Shown piece by piece: positions 8,987-17,823 of a stretch of 64,000 nucleotides of DNA (positions are counted from its first letter, which is position 1; each line of letters starts with the position of its first letter). The translations under genes and the position numbers were made by a program. Below the pieces are notes generated by a model. The model did no database searches and was not told the origin of the DNA. It saw nothing but the letters and a program-made list of their open reading frames with translations. Source of the DNA: Mesorhizobium wenxiniae (GTDB taxonomy: Bacteria; Pseudomonadota; Alphaproteobacteria; Rhizobiales; Rhizobiaceae); contig NZ_NPKH01000020.1 in the NCBI RefSeq assembly GCF_002284535.1, positions 806,001 to 870,000 of the forward strand. The letters are read 5' to 3'.

Positions 8987-10189
8987 TCACTCTGGATAAG
9001 TCTCAACGCCGTTCGGCGCCGCCTTGTGAAAAAGGATAAATACCAGGGGATTGCCGGGCTCGGACATTACATCGCTGCGCTGGCCCGTTATTTCTCCGGC
9101 CACGCCGCTTGTATATTCCGCAACCACTTCGCCGAAACTGTTGCGCTGGATGGCCACCTTCTGTCCGGGTTCGACCTTGTCGTTGAGCTTGACCAGATGC
9201 TCGACGATCCCGCCCGCGGTGGCAATGATCGGGAACGCACTGTTGCCGACGAAGACGGTCACGTCCTTGCCCGTGCGTCCAATTGGACCGGCCACGATGC
9301 CGTGATGCTTGAGGACGTTCATCGTGCCTTCCACGAATAGCGCGATCATCTCGAGGTCCAGGTGGCGGGCAGCGCCGATCTCCGGGCAAAAGGACGGGAT
9401 GCCCGCGGCGTTAAACGCGTTATGGAGGACATTGGGATATGTAGGGTTGTCGAAGATCTGACCGATGGGATAGAGCTCCGCCATCGCCTTGATCTCGGGG
9501 ACGTCCATCTCGGCAATATTGAATGCGCTGACCTCGAATCCGGTCGTTCCGGTATGGAAGTCGATAGCGAAGTCGGCGTTCGGCCGCAGCAGCCGGTTGA
9601 ACACCAGCCCGGCGTGCCGGCTGGGCGCGGTTATGTCGTTCTCGTTCCCGGGCCACACCCGGTTCGTATCGATCAGATCCGGGCCCCTGCCAAAATTGGG
9701 CCATCTGCGCTGCATGCTTTCAACGGCCGGGCGTGCCACGTCTGTGACCGCCATGACCGTGCCCGACATCTCAGCCGGATCGAGCTGGTTCATCACGGTC
9801 TGGACCGTATGCATGGAACTCATTTCGTCGCCATGCACACCGCTGGTAAGGACGGCGCGCTTGCCCGGCTTTGCCCCCTTGGCGACCGTCACAGATACAT
9901 ACCAGTGCTGTCCTGTGGGCATCTGAACCCCCCGAAAATACAAGAGGTGCTTCTGCCCGGGCTCCAAATCGGCGACGTCGAGCGCGCTGACGACCTTCTT
10001 CCCCTGGATCACATCGCCGGTGTAGGCAGTGCCCTGAGCACCGGGCGCCGCGCCGGCAGAGGGAGCCGTCGCGTCCTGGGCAGAGGCAGAACCGGCATTG
10101 GCCGCGAGCGCGGCCGCCGCGCCAACCGTCGCGATGGATGCTATTATCAGATCGCGACGGTCGAGGCCTTTTTTGGAAATCTCCGACAT
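8987..10189 (-). CDS. Tat-exported succinylglutamate desuccinylase/aspartoacylase family hydrolase
   Basis: A 400-residue zinc hydrolase of the M14-like AstE/AspA family. A Tat-type signal (LDRRDLIIASIATVGAAAAL) comes first. Zinc-binding residues are suggested by HGDEMSSMH (about 117-125) and by DFHTGTTGFE, the usual second metal and substrate region. It should cleave an N-acyl amino acid or amide in the periplasm, but the substrate is unknown. The ATG at 10189 follows AGGACTTGATC; a TTG two codons upstream is less likely. It lies beside an amidohydrolase remnant and near M20 peptidase and AbgT genes, which suggests a shared amide-compound pathway. Confidence 0.75.
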   Translation of the reverse strand: MSEISKKGLDRRDLIIASIATVGAAAALAANAGSASAQDATAPSAGAAPGAQGTAYTGDVIQGKKVVSALDVADLEPGQKHLLYFRGVQMPTGQHWYVSVTVAKGAKPGKRAVLTSGVHGDEMSSMHTVQTVMNQLDPAEMSGTVMAVTDVARPAVESMQRRWPNFGRGPDLIDTNRVWPGNENDITAPSRHAGLVFNRLLRPNADFAIDFHTGTTGFEVSAFNIAEMDVPEIKAMAELYPIGQIFDNPTYPNVLHNAFNAAGIPSFCPEIGAARHLDLEMIALFVEGTMNVLKHHGIVAGPIGRTGKDVTVFVGNSAFPIIATAGGIVEHLVKLNDKVEPGQKVAIQRNSFGEVVAEYTSGVAGEITGQRSDVMSEPGNPLVFILFHKAAPNGVETYPE

Positions 10190-10243
10190 GATCAAGTCCT
10201 TTGAATCTAGGTTAGGATGACGGACACTTAATTTCCTGTCATT

Positions 10244-10450
10244 TCATGACTTGGCTTGATCGACATCTGAGCAGTGCCCCGACGTTTGCCAGATGAAGGC
10301 ACCTGAAGCATAAATTCGCGGTCCTGCAACGATGCCTTCGTCGATTGCTTGCTTCAGCTCGAAAATCCCGGACCGCCAAGGTCGTGGATCGTCGTGAATC
10401 CGCGTGTCAAGGTCGCTTCGGCTTGAGCGGTCAGCTTAGGATGCTTCCGC
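10244..10450 (-). pseudogene. Amidohydrolase remnant (imidazolonepropionase-like family)
   Basis: On the minus strand the sequence reads AQAEATLTRGFTTIHDLGGP, then after a one-base shift ELKQAIDEGIVAGPRIYASG followed by AFIWQTSGH, ending at TGA. This is the conserved internal block of the metal-dependent amidohydrolases related to Xaa-Pro dipeptidase (typical form T.RDMGGP...+AID.G...GPRI..SG..IS.TSGH). Both the N-terminal metal-binding HxH region and the whole C-terminal half are missing, so only about 70 codons survive. Confidence 0.65.
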
Positions 10451-10794
10451 TTCCGTTGTTGACGATAGCGTGTTCTGGCCGCCTTGCCATTGGCCCAGAA
10501 TTCCAAAACTGTGCCTCTCGTCCTACATCGGACGATATTCTCCAAAGCGCTCTCTGTTCCCGGCCTATCGCCGATTTCGCCAGCGACGCCCGGCATAACC
10601 GAAGCGTGCGGCTAAGACAGTTGCCAAGGCTGGGGTAAGATTGAAAACGGATTTGATACGAGTCAATCGAATCCCGGCACGCCAGTCAAAACAGAGACAT
10701 GGAGCACAACAGCAGGATTCCCGGCTGATTTATTCGAGCGCTTGATGCCCTACAATATGCAGCACTTTTTACGCAGCCCTCGGCAGGAGCCTAC

Positions 10795-11310
10795 ATGTCA
10801 ACCCTCATCGTAATTGTTTATCCCACCGAAGCGAAGGCGGAAGAGGTCCGTCAGACCCTGCTCGGATTGCAGAAGGAATATGTGATCAGGCTTGGCGACG
10901 CGGTTATCGCCACCAGGACAGAGGCGGGAAAAGTCAAGCTGAACCAGCTTATAAACACGACCGCCACCGGCGCGGTGTCCGGCAGCTTTTGGGGGTTGCT
11001 CATCGGGGTTCTGTTTCTCAATCCGCTTATAGGCGTGGCGGTCGGCGCGACTTCGGGTGCGCTTGGAGGCGCATTGACCGATGTTGGTATCAACGATGCC
11101 TTCATGAAAGATCTGTCGGCAAGCATCGCGCCGGGCAATGCCGCTCTCTTCCTGCTTATCCAGGAGATGACCGAAGACAAGGTTCTGAAGCAGATCCAGG
11201 GCTTCGGTGGAATCGTCCTCAAGACCTCGCTCGACGAAACCAAGGAGCAGGTTCTGCGCGACGCCCTCAAGCGCCATTCCGCAGAAGCCGGTTCGGCGCC
11301 GTCGGCGTAG
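10795..11310 (+). CDS. DUF1269 family membrane protein
   Basis: A 171-residue protein of the DUF1269 type. A ferredoxin-like N-terminal segment (STLIVIVYPTEAKAEEVRQT) is followed by a glycine-rich hydrophobic hairpin (GSFWGLLIGVLFLNPLIGVA, GATSGALGGALTDVGIND) and a soluble C-terminal half. The family's function is unknown; members often occur near transporters and stress proteins. The next gene starts about 37 bp downstream on the same strand and is probably cotranscribed. Confidence 0.75.
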   Translation: MSTLIVIVYPTEAKAEEVRQTLLGLQKEYVIRLGDAVIATRTEAGKVKLNQLINTTATGAVSGSFWGLLIGVLFLNPLIGVAVGATSGALGGALTDVGINDAFMKDLSASIAPGNAALFLLIQEMTEDKVLKQIQGFGGIVLKTSLDETKEQVLRDALKRHSAEAGSAPSA

Positions 11311-11347
11311 GCGGCATCGCCGCTCCCGTTCGTGCTGGAGAAAGTGA

Positions 11348-11689
11348 GTGTTGTCCCCGACCGAAACTGTCATAGCCATCGCCATCGAGATACTCTGTGG
11401 CGCCGCGGGGGCACTCGCTGTGCGGTGGTGGTGGCCCAGCCTTGAACTTACCAAGATTGCAGCCGTTCTGGCCGGCATGGCCGGAGGTTTTGCGTTGACC
11501 TTCGTAGCTGCGCAGATTCCCGGCATTGGCCACTTGGTTGGGCACGCTGAAAACGCCGCCGATTCCGTCATGCGCGGGCTGGGCGGGCTTACCCCTGCCG
11601 TCCTGATCGGGGTCGGCGTATCGGGCCTGCTTGGCGGTGTCGTTCTGATGACTGTTCTCGGTCTAATCCGAGCCCGCGTGAAAGGTTAA
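11348..11689 (+). CDS. Small membrane protein, unknown function
   Basis: A 113-residue protein with three predicted membrane segments (VIAIAIEILCGAAGALAVRW, AAVLAGMAGGFALTFVAAQI and VLIGVGVSGLLGGVVLMTVL). It starts at a GTG at 11348, downstream of GGAGAAAGTGA, and follows the DUF1269 gene closely. I do not recognise the family. It is convergent with the AI-2E permease gene. Confidence 0.55.
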   Translation: MLSPTETVIAIAIEILCGAAGALAVRWWWPSLELTKIAAVLAGMAGGFALTFVAAQIPGIGHLVGHAENAADSVMRGLGGLTPAVLIGVGVSGLLGGVVLMTVLGLIRARVKG

Positions 11690-11717
11690 TTTCCGGGGCT
11701 GGCTGCTCTTACTGTCC

Positions 11718-12761
11718 CTATCCACCCTGGGCGCTTTCCACCTCATCGTCGGGGGCGCCCAACAACTGGGCGAGCCATCGGGCCGAGGGAGACTGGGCGC
11801 AGAAGGTCAGCACGGCGATTGCTATCGGAACTCCGATGAAGGCGCCGAACAGACCCCAGAGGAACATCCAAAGGAAGACAGAAAACAGCACGAGAAAGGG
11901 CGACAGCGCCAACGCCTTGCCGGCCAAACGCGGCTCTACATAACTGCCGATCGCGAACTGGATGAGATTGAGGCAGGCAAAGACGAACAGTGCGGAATAC
12001 AGGGATTCGAACTGGGCCAGCGCGTAGAAGGTCGGCAGCAGCGTTGCGACGAACGGGCCGACGAAGGGGATGAAATTCAAAGTGAAGGCGATGACGCCCC
12101 ACTCCGTGGCAAGCTGCAGGCCAAGCGCCAGGGTAAAAACGTAGATCATGCCACCCGTTGCAACGCTCATGATCGTTCGGATCACCAGGTACCGGCGCAG
12201 CTTGGCGGCTGTGCGTTCGCCGCCGACGATCAGGATGCGCGCAGCCTCGCCGCTGACGATGCTGGGGATTTTGCGCGCCAGCGGGCCGACCTCGAGCAGG
12301 CCGAGCAGCACGTAGATCAGTACCACGATCCAGAATGAGATTGTCGTATTCAGCCGTGCCGACAGGCTCTGCATCGCCGCCACAACCCAGCGCACATTGA
12401 AATGCTCCGCCCACAGGCCGGCAACGGCGATCCCATGCGTCTCCAGCCAGGCTGTCGCCTGTTCGTAGAGCACTTGAAGCCGCGGCGTCTCGGCGATGAT
12501 GGATCTGCCGATCCGACCGAAACCCCAGGCCACGACGGACGCGAACACGATGAAGACAAGCACGATCAGCGTTACAACAATGGCGAGCGCCAGAAGCTGC
12601 GGCAGGCGTGCCTGCAGCCGTTTCTGAACCGGCCAGACGATCGCGATGATAAAGAGGGCGCAGGCGACCGGCGCAATGATCGCGTCGGCGAAATAGAGCG
12701 CGGCCAGCAGGAGAATTGCGCAGATGATGCCCAGCAGTACCGGTACCCAGCGGGCATTCAT
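11718..12761 (-). CDS. AI-2E family (PerM-like) permease
   Basis: A 347-residue membrane protein of the AI-2E/PerM/TqsA family. Two N-terminal helices (LLGIICAILLLAALYFADAI) come first, then a soluble stretch and the family's C-terminal helices with GVIAFTLNFIPFVGPFVATL, which matches the conserved N.IP..GP motif. The substrate cannot be told from sequence; the name covers sodium/proton exporters as well as AI-2 exporters. It starts 6 bp after the SLC13 gene ends and is probably in the same operon. Confidence 0.8.
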   Translation of the reverse strand: MNARWVPVLLGIICAILLLAALYFADAIIAPVACALFIIAIVWPVQKRLQARLPQLLALAIVVTLIVLVFIVFASVVAWGFGRIGRSIIAETPRLQVLYEQATAWLETHGIAVAGLWAEHFNVRWVVAAMQSLSARLNTTISFWIVVLIYVLLGLLEVGPLARKIPSIVSGEAARILIVGGERTAAKLRRYLVIRTIMSVATGGMIYVFTLALGLQLATEWGVIAFTLNFIPFVGPFVATLLPTFYALAQFESLYSALFVFACLNLIQFAIGSYVEPRLAGKALALSPFLVLFSVFLWMFLWGLFGAFIGVPIAIAVLTFCAQSPSARWLAQLLGAPDDEVESAQGG

Positions 12762-12767
12762 GGCAAT

Positions 12768-14603
12768 TCAGAATCTCCAGATCATCGGCACTATGAGCAC
12801 GGCCACGACAAAGAACCAGAGCATGAGCGGTAGACCAAGCTTCCAGTAGTCGCCGAAAGCGTAACCGCCCGGACCCATGACCATCAGGTTCGTGGGGGTT
12901 GCGATCGGCGTCAGGAATGCTGCGGCCGCCGCCACGGCGGTGCTCATGAGCACGGGACGGGGCGAAACACCCATGGTTAGCGCGGCTGCGACCCCGATCG
13001 GGATAACGATGAGAGCAGTCGCGGTGTTGCTGATGAGCTGCCCCATTATGGCAGTCAGCACGAACAGGCCGGCGAGCAGGGCAATGGGACCGGCGTCGCC
13101 GACCAGCGACACCAGATGCTCTGCCATCAGTTTCGCGGCGCCTGTCTCAACCATGGCGGTGGACAGCGGCATCATCGCGCCGACAAGGATCACCGTCGTC
13201 CAATCGATTGCTCGGTAGGACTGCTCGACACTCATGATCCCCGACAGGACGATCGCTCCGGCGGCGAGCAGGCCGGCTACCGCTGGCGGGGTGATGCCCG
13301 TGGCGAGGAGCACGACCATCGCGATCAGAATGGCAATGGCCTGGCGGGCACCCGGCCCCATCGGCACCGCCTGACGACGCACCAGTTCGGGCGAATTGAC
13401 GACCAGGACATCCGGATCCTTCAGGCGGTGGTCGAGAGCTTTCCACGTTCCCTGCAAGAGCATCGTGTCCCCGGCCTGCAACACGATACCTCCTGCATCT
13501 CGTGTTGCGTTGGTGGCGACCACCTCTGCGCCGGCGCGCTGCACGGCAAGGACGATCAGGTCGCCGCTCTCGGTGACCATGCCCGGGAAAACGTTCTGGC
13601 CAATAAGGCCGGAGCGTGGCGGGATCACCACCTCGGCGAGGCCCGAGCTGCGGTTGAACAGCGTCTCCTCTCCCTGCCCTGGCGCCGCCGACTCGCTAAA
13701 TGCGAGGTGTTTGTCGGCAGCGAACGCAGCGGCCGACTCGGCGTCGCCCCGCAGCAGCAGGTGATCCCCCTCAGCGATGACAGGTCTGCGAAGCGGGCTG
13801 GCCGTTTCACCCTCCTGAACAGCGACGACTTGCAGGTCGGGATAGGTGGCCAACTCGATCGCAGACGCGGGTATGCCGATAAACGGCGAACTTGCGCGCA
13901 CGCGCATTTGGTAGACGCCGCTGGCAAGGCCGTATTGCTCGACGAGCGTCTTCGCATGGCGGCTGAAGTCGGCAGGCATGGTCGCGCCATTGCGTTCGGG
14001 CAGGAGCCGTTTTCCGAACACTATGATGATGGCCATTGTTCCTGCCAGCAGCGGCAAGCCTACAAGCGCGAATTCGAAGAAACCGAAGCTGCCCACGCCG
14101 GCGTCGCTGCCCGCGTTCGACACCAAGACGTTCACTGGCGATCCCGTCAGAGCCAGCTTCGAGCCGGCATGCGCGGAAAAAACGAGAGGCAGGAGCAACT
14201 GGGCCGAATTTCGCTTCAGGCGGACGGCGATGACGACCACCACTGGCAGGAGTGCAGCCACGGCGCCATTGACACTGATCAGCGCCGTAAGGAGCGCGAC
14301 CATACTCATCGTCAGCAGCAGCAGGCGGGCGCGGCTCTCTTCGCCTGCGCCACGGATCAGAAGTTGCCCGGCCCAGGCGGTGACGCCTGTCACGTCGAGG
14401 CCGGCGCTGACGATGAAGAGGGAGGCTATGAAGATCACCGCGGGATCACCGAAGCCGCCGAGCGCCTGATCAATCGTCAGGACGCCGGTTGCCCACAACG
14501 CGGTGGCCGTCGCCATCGCGACAACGACGACTGGCAGCCGGTTCCAGACGAACAGGACGACGACGGCTGCGATGATGGTGGCAGTGTACGCTATGGGGCT
14601 CAA
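12768..14603 (-). CDS. SLC13/DASS family permease with RCK_C (TrkA-C) domains
   Basis: A 611-residue transporter. The N- and C-terminal halves are membrane-embedded. Between them lie about 190 soluble residues with two TrkA-C-like units (VYQMRVRASSPFIGIPASAIE and LAEVVIPPRSGLIGQNVFPG), the usual architecture of SLC13-type anion or dicarboxylate permeases with regulatory RCK_C inserts. The likely substrate is sulfate or a dicarboxylate. The start is a TTG at 14603 with GTGAGGAACC before it; no ATG fits the full first helix. It is followed closely by the AI-2E permease gene. Confidence 0.8.
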   Translation of the reverse strand: MSPIAYTATIIAAVVVLFVWNRLPVVVVAMATATALWATGVLTIDQALGGFGDPAVIFIASLFIVSAGLDVTGVTAWAGQLLIRGAGEESRARLLLLTMSMVALLTALISVNGAVAALLPVVVVIAVRLKRNSAQLLLPLVFSAHAGSKLALTGSPVNVLVSNAGSDAGVGSFGFFEFALVGLPLLAGTMAIIIVFGKRLLPERNGATMPADFSRHAKTLVEQYGLASGVYQMRVRASSPFIGIPASAIELATYPDLQVVAVQEGETASPLRRPVIAEGDHLLLRGDAESAAAFAADKHLAFSESAAPGQGEETLFNRSSGLAEVVIPPRSGLIGQNVFPGMVTESGDLIVLAVQRAGAEVVATNATRDAGGIVLQAGDTMLLQGTWKALDHRLKDPDVLVVNSPELVRRQAVPMGPGARQAIAILIAMVVLLATGITPPAVAGLLAAGAIVLSGIMSVEQSYRAIDWTTVILVGAMMPLSTAMVETGAAKLMAEHLVSLVGDAGPIALLAGLFVLTAIMGQLISNTATALIVIPIGVAAALTMGVSPRPVLMSTAVAAAAAFLTPIATPTNLMVMGPGGYAFGDYWKLGLPLMLWFFVVAVLIVPMIWRF

Positions 14604-14649
14604 TCGCTTGGTTCCTCACCGGCCCTACGGCCGACCCGCGGCATGACTG

Positions 14650-15852
14650 CTACTCTTCCAGTGTCGCCATAAGTACGCCCAGGCGGCAGCCCTTCTCGTA
14701 TTCGGCAAGGTTCACGTATTCCTTGATGGTATGGATCTCGGCCTGGCCCGCACCGATGGTGATGGTAGGGATGCCATGTTTGTCGAGCCAATTTGCATCC
14801 AGCCCGCCATTGGAGAAGAGACAGCTGGCCTCGATGCCCAGCATCTTCAACGCCTTGATGGCGCGCGTCACGACCGGGCTGTCCTCTGCGAGTTTGAAAG
14901 GAGGGTAGGAGGTCTGGTGGCTGAACGTTACTTCTGCCGTCTGGCCCTCATGATCTCTGACCTGCCCCTTCGCCTTGCCGAAGGCATCTGCGTAACCCTT
15001 GGCGATCTTCGTTGCGAAAGCTGCCTCGGGGCTGCGAGCCTCTCCCTTGATGGATGCGTAGTCGGTGACGACATTGGTTGCATCGCCCGCAGGCTTTCCA
15101 TCCCTTCCGCCGAAAATGCCGACATTGCTGGTTCCCCGGCCGTCGGGTTTCACAACCTTGCCGAACCAGCCTGCCTGCCACGCCTCGGTCAAGGCGATCG
15201 CTCCTACCAGCGTCGCCGATATGCCCTTTTCGGGCGCCACGCCAGCGTGGGACGCGCGGCCTTTGATCTCGACTTCCCAGTTTTCCTGTCCGACCGCGCC
15301 GATGATCAGATCGGAGGCGAGCTGCCCATCGACATTGATGCACATGACCGGGCCACCGAGATCGGCGGGGTTCAACTCGCGCGCTCCGTGAAGCCCGCTC
15401 TCTTCCCGTACCGTGAAAAGCAGCGTGATCGGCGGATGGGGTAGCTTGTGCCTGATGAGCGTTTCGGCAAGCACAACCAGAAGCGCCACACCGGTACGAG
15501 CGTCGCCTCCGAGTGCTGTTGTGCCGTCGGAGACGATGCGATCGCCTTCCCTTCGGGGCTTCGCCCCGGCGCACAGCGGCACTGTGTCAAGATGGGTGGA
15601 GAAAAGCAGCCTTGGTGCGCTGCGCGTCCCAGGCAGATCTACGATCAGATTGCCAGTTTCGGTTGGCAACGCAATGCGGGTATTGGCGTCATCGAAGCGG
15701 ATTGCCGAAGCTGGCACGCCAACGGCCTTCAGTGCGTCACTGACAGCCGCCGCGATATTGGCCTCGTATCCGGTAACACCTTCGATCGAAAGGAACCGCA
15801 TCAGGTGCTCTTCGGCGGCAGCGACATCGAGGGGAATCGGAACTTCGCTCAT
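14650..15852 (-). CDS. M20 family peptidase (peptidase T/ArgE-like)
   Basis: A 400-residue zinc aminopeptidase or deacylase. Metal ligands are visible in FSTHLDTVPLC (HxD), GGDARTGVALL, EESGLHG (Glu-Glu) and INVDG. The dimerisation domain carries the signature GRASHAGVAPEKG. It should hydrolyse a peptide or N-acyl amino acid in the cytoplasm. GGAGGTAAC precedes the ATG at 15852. The AbgT transporter gene lies immediately upstream on the same strand, so this enzyme probably acts on what AbgT imports. Confidence 0.85.
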   Translation of the reverse strand: MSEVPIPLDVAAAEEHLMRFLSIEGVTGYEANIAAAVSDALKAVGVPASAIRFDDANTRIALPTETGNLIVDLPGTRSAPRLLFSTHLDTVPLCAGAKPRREGDRIVSDGTTALGGDARTGVALLVVLAETLIRHKLPHPPITLLFTVREESGLHGARELNPADLGGPVMCINVDGQLASDLIIGAVGQENWEVEIKGRASHAGVAPEKGISATLVGAIALTEAWQAGWFGKVVKPDGRGTSNVGIFGGRDGKPAGDATNVVTDYASIKGEARSPEAAFATKIAKGYADAFGKAKGQVRDHEGQTAEVTFSHQTSYPPFKLAEDSPVVTRAIKALKMLGIEASCLFSNGGLDANWLDKHGIPTITIGAGQAEIHTIKEYVNLAEYEKGCRLGVLMATLEE

Positions 15853-15903
15853 GTTACCTCCTCCAGGGTTTGGGTGCTGTTTCGCATCGTGCTGGATCAG
15901 CCA

Positions 15904-17454
15904 TTACAGGCCCCATGGCAGGCCAAACGCCTGCCAACCCGCGAAGAGTGCCGTCCACAGGACGTACATCCACAGGACGTAGGGAAGCATCAGCGATACG
16001 ATCGTGCCAACGCCTGCGGATTTGTCGTATTTTTGGGCAAATCCAACTACGAGAGCAAAGTAGGCATTGAGCGGGGTAATCGCGTTCATCGGTGAGTCAC
16101 CGACACGATAAGCAGCCAAAACAGCTTCCGGCTCGACGCCTAGTTTCATCAGCAAAGGTACGAAGACCGGAGCGAAAATCGCCCATTTCGCGATTGCTCC
16201 AGTCAACAGCAGATCGATGATCGCGACCACGAGGATGAAGCCGAGCAGAAGGGGCAATGCGCCTATGTTTGCAGCTTGCAGCGCACCCGACAGGCTCAAC
16301 GCCATAACCGTTCCCATGTTGGTGTAGGTAAAGTAAGCGACGAACTGGCTGAGCACGAAGAACAGAAAGATCGTCCCGCCTAGGTTCTTGATCGACTTTT
16401 CAATCGCGCCGATGACCTCGGTCAGGGTGCGCAGCGTGCCGGCTCCGATGCCGTACGACCAGCCGGTCACCAGGAAGATCAGCATGATCAGCGCGATCAG
16501 GCCGTTCATGAAGGGCGAGTTGCCGATCAGCTCGCCGGTTTCGGGGTTTCGCAGCGGCGCCCAAGACGGCAGTGTCAGGAAACAAAAGACGAGGATCAGG
16601 CCGATCAGCCCGTATAAGGCATAGCGCAATCCGCGGGATTCTCTTTCGGACAGTCCCGCACTCTGATCGGGAACCGTTCCATCCACGGACTTCTCGGGCT
16701 TGTAAACCCCGAGCCGCGGTTCGATCATGCGGTCGGAGATGAACGCGATGATCACTGTCAGAAACAGCACGGATGCTATGGAGAACCAGACATTCGAGGC
16801 CAAGCCGATCGATCTGTTGGGGTCGACGAGATGCGCCGCATCGTTCGTGAATTCGACCAGCACTGCGTCAAGCGGCTTGATAAGCATATTGACTGTAAAG
16901 GCACCTGCCACCGCGGCGAAACCCAGGGCGAGACCGGCAAGCGGGTGACGCCCGACTGCGAGATAAGCGATACCGGCCAGCGGAATCAGGACCAGATAAC
17001 CCGCGTCGGCGGCAACGCTGGCGATGATGCCGACGAAGGCGAGGATATAGGTCAGGGCCCAGGCCGGTGACACGACTACGAGCTTTCGGATCAGCGCAGT
17101 GACCAGCCCGGATTCCTCCGCCACGCCGGCGCCGACCATTGCTGCAATCATCAGCCCGACCGCAGTAAAGCTCATGAAGTTGGGAATGAGCGACGCATAC
17201 AGAAAGCGTATGCCTTCAATGTCCAGCAGACTGCGGATCTCGGTGGTTGCCGTTTCAATCTCATGCGTGTCCGCATTGATGCGTTCGAACGTCACCGCGG
17301 CGCCGAAAGTGCTCAGGAGCGCCGACAAGACGATGACGATTGCAATCAGGATCAGGAAAATGACGACCGGATGAGGAACCATGTTCCCCACTCTTTCGAC
17401 TGCGTCGAGAAATCTTTGCATTGCGGTTTTTGGAGCCGCATTCGCGGTGGGCAT
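15904..17454 (-). CDS. AbgT family transporter (aminobenzoyl-glutamate type)
   Basis: A 516-residue inner-membrane transporter of the AbgT family. Typical motifs include MVPHPVVIFLILIAIVIVLS at the first helix, SFTAVGLMIAAMVGAGVAEE, and the later AKWAIFAPVFVPLL and DSPMNAITPLNAYFALVVGF stretches. Family members import p-aminobenzoyl-glutamate or export sulfonamides. The ATG at 17454 with AGAGGAAGG before it is preferred over an earlier GTG-rich extension. Gene order transporter then M20 peptidase resembles abg loci, but abgA and abgB themselves are not both present. Confidence 0.85.
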   Translation of the reverse strand: MPTANAAPKTAMQRFLDAVERVGNMVPHPVVIFLILIAIVIVLSALLSTFGAAVTFERINADTHEIETATTEIRSLLDIEGIRFLYASLIPNFMSFTAVGLMIAAMVGAGVAEESGLVTALIRKLVVVSPAWALTYILAFVGIIASVAADAGYLVLIPLAGIAYLAVGRHPLAGLALGFAAVAGAFTVNMLIKPLDAVLVEFTNDAAHLVDPNRSIGLASNVWFSIASVLFLTVIIAFISDRMIEPRLGVYKPEKSVDGTVPDQSAGLSERESRGLRYALYGLIGLILVFCFLTLPSWAPLRNPETGELIGNSPFMNGLIALIMLIFLVTGWSYGIGAGTLRTLTEVIGAIEKSIKNLGGTIFLFFVLSQFVAYFTYTNMGTVMALSLSGALQAANIGALPLLLGFILVVAIIDLLLTGAIAKWAIFAPVFVPLLMKLGVEPEAVLAAYRVGDSPMNAITPLNAYFALVVGFAQKYDKSAGVGTIVSLMLPYVLWMYVLWTALFAGWQAFGLPWGL

Positions 17455-17823
17455 CTCGGCCTTCCTCTCTGCTGGACCCGCTGCAGCGAGTCCCCCCCCG
17501 GGCAATACTCAGATCAAATGGGCTTTGAGCTTAGTCCTCTACTGTGAGGAGTCATGAGCGCAGAATCCAAAGCCTTGGCCGCCTGTCCCGAAATCGCCCG
17601 TAAGTCTTTCACGCCGATCGCCCTGACAAATGAAACACAAGGATTGGAACGATCAGCGCAGACTCTGGACTTTGAGCAAATGTGCAAGGGCGGCGGCAAT
17701 TGCTAGTCTCGGTCAAGGTTCTCGAAGACCATGAGCAGCCGGGATGCATGAATACTTTTGGGGGTTCGGTCCGGCATTGTCATGCAGAAGCGGGTCGAGG
17801 TGATCGCGCTTTGACCCCAAGGA
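17455..17823. other. Intergenic region, no gene seen
   Basis: About 370 bp between the AbgT gene (whose promoter should lie here) and the 3' end of the DUF6492-like gene. I see no convincing small gene, terminator or repeat. A run of eight C lies near 17500. Confidence 0.4.

Noticed and set aside
10345..10638. Plus-strand frame of 97 codons opposite the amidohydrolase remnant
   Set aside because: The minus-strand amidohydrolase core explains the coding signal; the plus frame has no motif.
13116..14672. Long plus-strand open frame opposite the SLC13 gene
   Set aside because: Shadow frame with no hydrophobic or domain pattern; the minus-strand permease explains the region.
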